Below, piece by piece: positions 32,600-34,072 of a stretch of 34,072 nucleotides of DNA. This stretch comes from Prosthecobacter debontii (GTDB lineage Bacteria; Verrucomicrobiota; Verrucomicrobiia; Chthoniobacterales; Chthoniobacteraceae), in the NCBI GenBank assembly GCA_945861385.1, contig CAMAUI010000046.1, positions 1 through 34,072 of the forward strand, written 5' to 3'. Within the stretch, counting starts at the first letter, position 1; each line of letters opens with the position of its first letter. Made by a program: the position numbers and the translations under genes. Below the pieces are notes generated by a model. The model saw only the letters and a program-made list of their open reading frames with translations, did no database searches and was not told the DNA's origin.

Positions 32600-33679
32600 A
32601 TGGCCCGCATTGACCAGTATTTCAAATTCATGAAAGAGCAGGGTGCCTCCGACCTGCACCTCGCCACCGCCAGCCCACCCATCCTCCGGATCAACGGCGA
32701 ACTCATCCGCGTTGATGCCCCGGCATTCAGCGGTGACGACTTGAAGGCGCTCGTGTACGAGATCGCCCCGGAGCATAAGATCAAACATTTCGAAGAAACC
32801 GGCGACGTGGACTTTGGCTACGAGTATCCGGGCTTCGCGCGTTTCCGGGCGAATTTTTTCAACCAGAAGTATGGCATCGCCGCCGTCTTCCGCATGATCC
32901 CGAGCAAAGTCATGACGGCGGATCAGCTCGGCCTGCCGCCGGTGCTGAAGCGGTTTGCGATGCTGAAAAAAGGCCTCGTGGTCGTCACCGGTCCGACGGG
33001 CTCGGGCAAATCAACGACCCTCGCCGCGATGATGGACTGGTCGAATCTGCACCGGAAAGACCACATCATCACAGTCGAGGATCCGATCGAGTTCGTGCAT
33101 CAAAGCCAGCAGTGCCTCGTGAATCATCGCGAGGTGGGAATGCACACGAAGTCGTTCGCGGCGGCGCTCAAAGGCGCGCTGCGTGAGGACCCGGACATCA
33201 TTCTCGTCGGCGAAATGCGCGATCTGGAGACGATCGAACTCGCGCTGACGGCGGCACAGACCGGCCATCTTGTCTTTGGAACCCTGCACACGCCGAGTGC
33301 GGCGAAGACGATTGACCGGATCATTGATGTGTTTCCGGCCAACCAGCAGAACCAGATCCGCTCGGGCCTTTCCGAGTCGCTCAAGGGCGTGGTGGCGCAG
33401 AATCTTTTCAAACGCATAGACAAGCCCGGCCGCACAGCAGCCATCGAGGTGCTCGTGGTGGACACCCCGATCGCGAACCTCATCCGGGAGGCGAAGACCC
33501 ATCAGATCCCCGGCATGATGCAGGTCGGCAAGGCGAAGGGAAACCAGACGCTGGACGACGCGATCACCGAGCTGCTGAAAAAAGCCGTCATCTCCCCCGA
33601 GGAGGCCTACGACAAAGCAATTGATAAGAAAAAGTTCCGCGTGTTCCTGAAAAATCCGCCGGATGACTTCGCCGAATAA
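32600..33679 (+). CDS. pilT: Type IV pilus retraction ATPase PilT
   Basis: This is a 359-residue hexameric secretion-type ATPase that depolymerises type IV pili for twitching motility, at the cytoplasmic base of the pilus machine. The N-terminal domain has GASDLHLATASPPILRINGE (15-34). The ATPase core contains Walker A GPTGSGKSTT (131-140), the Asp box TVEDPIEF (158-165), Walker B region REDPDIILVGEMRD (195-208) and His box AQTGHLVFGTLHT (219-231). Length is as usual for PilT. The adjacent partial gene looks like a second PilT/PilU-type ATPase, a common tandem arrangement. The ATG at 32600 precedes the conserved N-terminus; an obvious ribosome-binding site is lacking. Confidence 0.93.
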   Translation: MARIDQYFKFMKEQGASDLHLATASPPILRINGELIRVDAPAFSGDDLKALVYEIAPEHKIKHFEETGDVDFGYEYPGFARFRANFFNQKYGIAAVFRMIPSKVMTADQLGLPPVLKRFAMLKKGLVVVTGPTGSGKSTTLAAMMDWSNLHRKDHIITVEDPIEFVHQSQQCLVNHREVGMHTKSFAAALKGALREDPDIILVGEMRDLETIELALTAAQTGHLVFGTLHTPSAAKTIDRIIDVFPANQQNQIRSGLSESLKGVVAQNLFKRIDKPGRTAAIEVLVVDTPIANLIREAKTHQIPGMMQVGKAKGNQTLDDAITELLKKAVISPEEAYDKAIDKKKFRVFLKNPPDDFAE

Positions 33680-33682
33680 CCC

Positions 33683-34072
33683 ATGAAACGCGCCGAACTT
33701 GACGCCATTCTCATCTCGATGCTGGAAACCGCGCCCGGCATTTCCGACATCAACTTCTCCGTTGGCCGTCCGCCGCAGGTCGAGTCGTTCGGCGTACTCA
33801 AGGCCACGGCAGTGCCTCCGCACATCCAGAAACTCACCCCGTTCCAGACGGAGCGGATCGCCTTGAACATCCTCAACAGCGAGCGCCGACTCGTCCGCGA
33901 GCTTGCCCTGCGAGGCTCGTGCGACTGCGCTTACATGGTAAATGAAAAGGCGCGCTTCCGCGTGAATATCTTCCGCCAGCGCGGTCATCTCGCCATCGTC
34001 ATGCGCAAGGCCCAGACGGAAATCCCCACGGTCCAAACGCTCGGCCTGCCGGCGGTCTTCAAGGAAATCGCC
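33683..34072 (+). CDS. PilT/PilU-like ATPase, N-terminal fragment
   Basis: This starts three bases after the pilT stop and runs off the window (130 residues visible). SDINFSVGRPPQVESFGVLK (21-40) corresponds to the N-terminal SDLHL..G..P..R..G signature of PilT/PilB ATPases, and RFRVNIFRQRGHLAIVMRKA (91-110) to the RFR.N.F.Q..G....R segment. The Walker motifs are beyond the edge. A second, divergent PilT next to PilT suggests a PilU-like accessory retraction motor. The paralogue differs clearly from PilT in the first domain, with His in SDLHL replaced by Asn (SDINF). Confidence 0.85.
   Translation, partial: MKRAELDAILISMLETAPGISDINFSVGRPPQVESFGVLKATAVPPHIQKLTPFQTERIALNILNSERRLVRELALRGSCDCAYMVNEKARFRVNIFRQRGHLAIVMRKAQTEIPTVQTLGLPAVFKEIA

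Overview
The window looks like a high-GC (roughly 60-65 %) Verrucomicrobiota chromosome, probably Spartobacteria/Chthoniobacter-like. The indicators are family-level: two large beta-repeat surface proteins with an N-terminal LE(S/N)RIAPA motif, a TIGR03790-type protein, a TIGR03032-type protein, a LysR regulator of the type with PYGIQQPAVSAQ in its helix-turn-helix, a short threonyl-tRNA synthetase without a TGS domain, and PilT paralogues. No rRNA, tRNA or CRISPR array was seen.

Layout. 1-2.9 kb: an acyltransferase start, an OppA-type lipoprotein (both minus) and ApbE (plus). 3.0-7.2 kb: a surface-polysaccharide block, with a minus-strand operon (SAM methyltransferase, NodB-type deacetylase, family-4 glycosyltransferase) divergent from a GDP-mannose 6-dehydrogenase. 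7.3-12.6 kb: a LysR regulator, a small membrane protein overlapping a B12-binding radical SAM enzyme, then a PhnP-like metallo-hydrolase overlapping a TIGR03790 protein. 12.6-14.5 kb: a nitroreductase, a possible 65-residue ORF and an RlmI-like methyltransferase. 14.5-20.4 kb: two related LE.RIAPA surface proteins around a TIGR03032 protein; the second is split by one in-frame TAG. 20.5-23.6 kb: a small membrane protein and thrS. 23.6-27.7 kb: a mosaic segment with a tiny ORF, a Clp-fold serine protease, a trypsin-like lipoprotein with a composition break, a chimeric ORF carrying a 103-bp copy of thrS, and an unknown ORF. 27.7-34.1 kb: a large unknown protein, a frameshifted cupin, a membrane glycosyltransferase-TPR fusion, PilT and the start of a second PilT-like ATPase.

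The standout is thrS. A complete REP-associated tyrosine transposase (RAYT, HUH/Y1 family), with paired REP-like hairpins at both ends, lies inside the synthetase gene in the same frame and without any stop codon. One reading frame therefore encodes ThrRS N-half, HUH transposase, ThrRS C-half. The HUH histidines and tyrosine and the ThrRS zinc ligands all appear intact. About 3.9 kb away is a 103-bp thrS copy that differs only at two synonymous positions, which suggests that another functional thrS allele existed here or in a donor.

Functions are assigned from motifs and family recall. No database search was possible.
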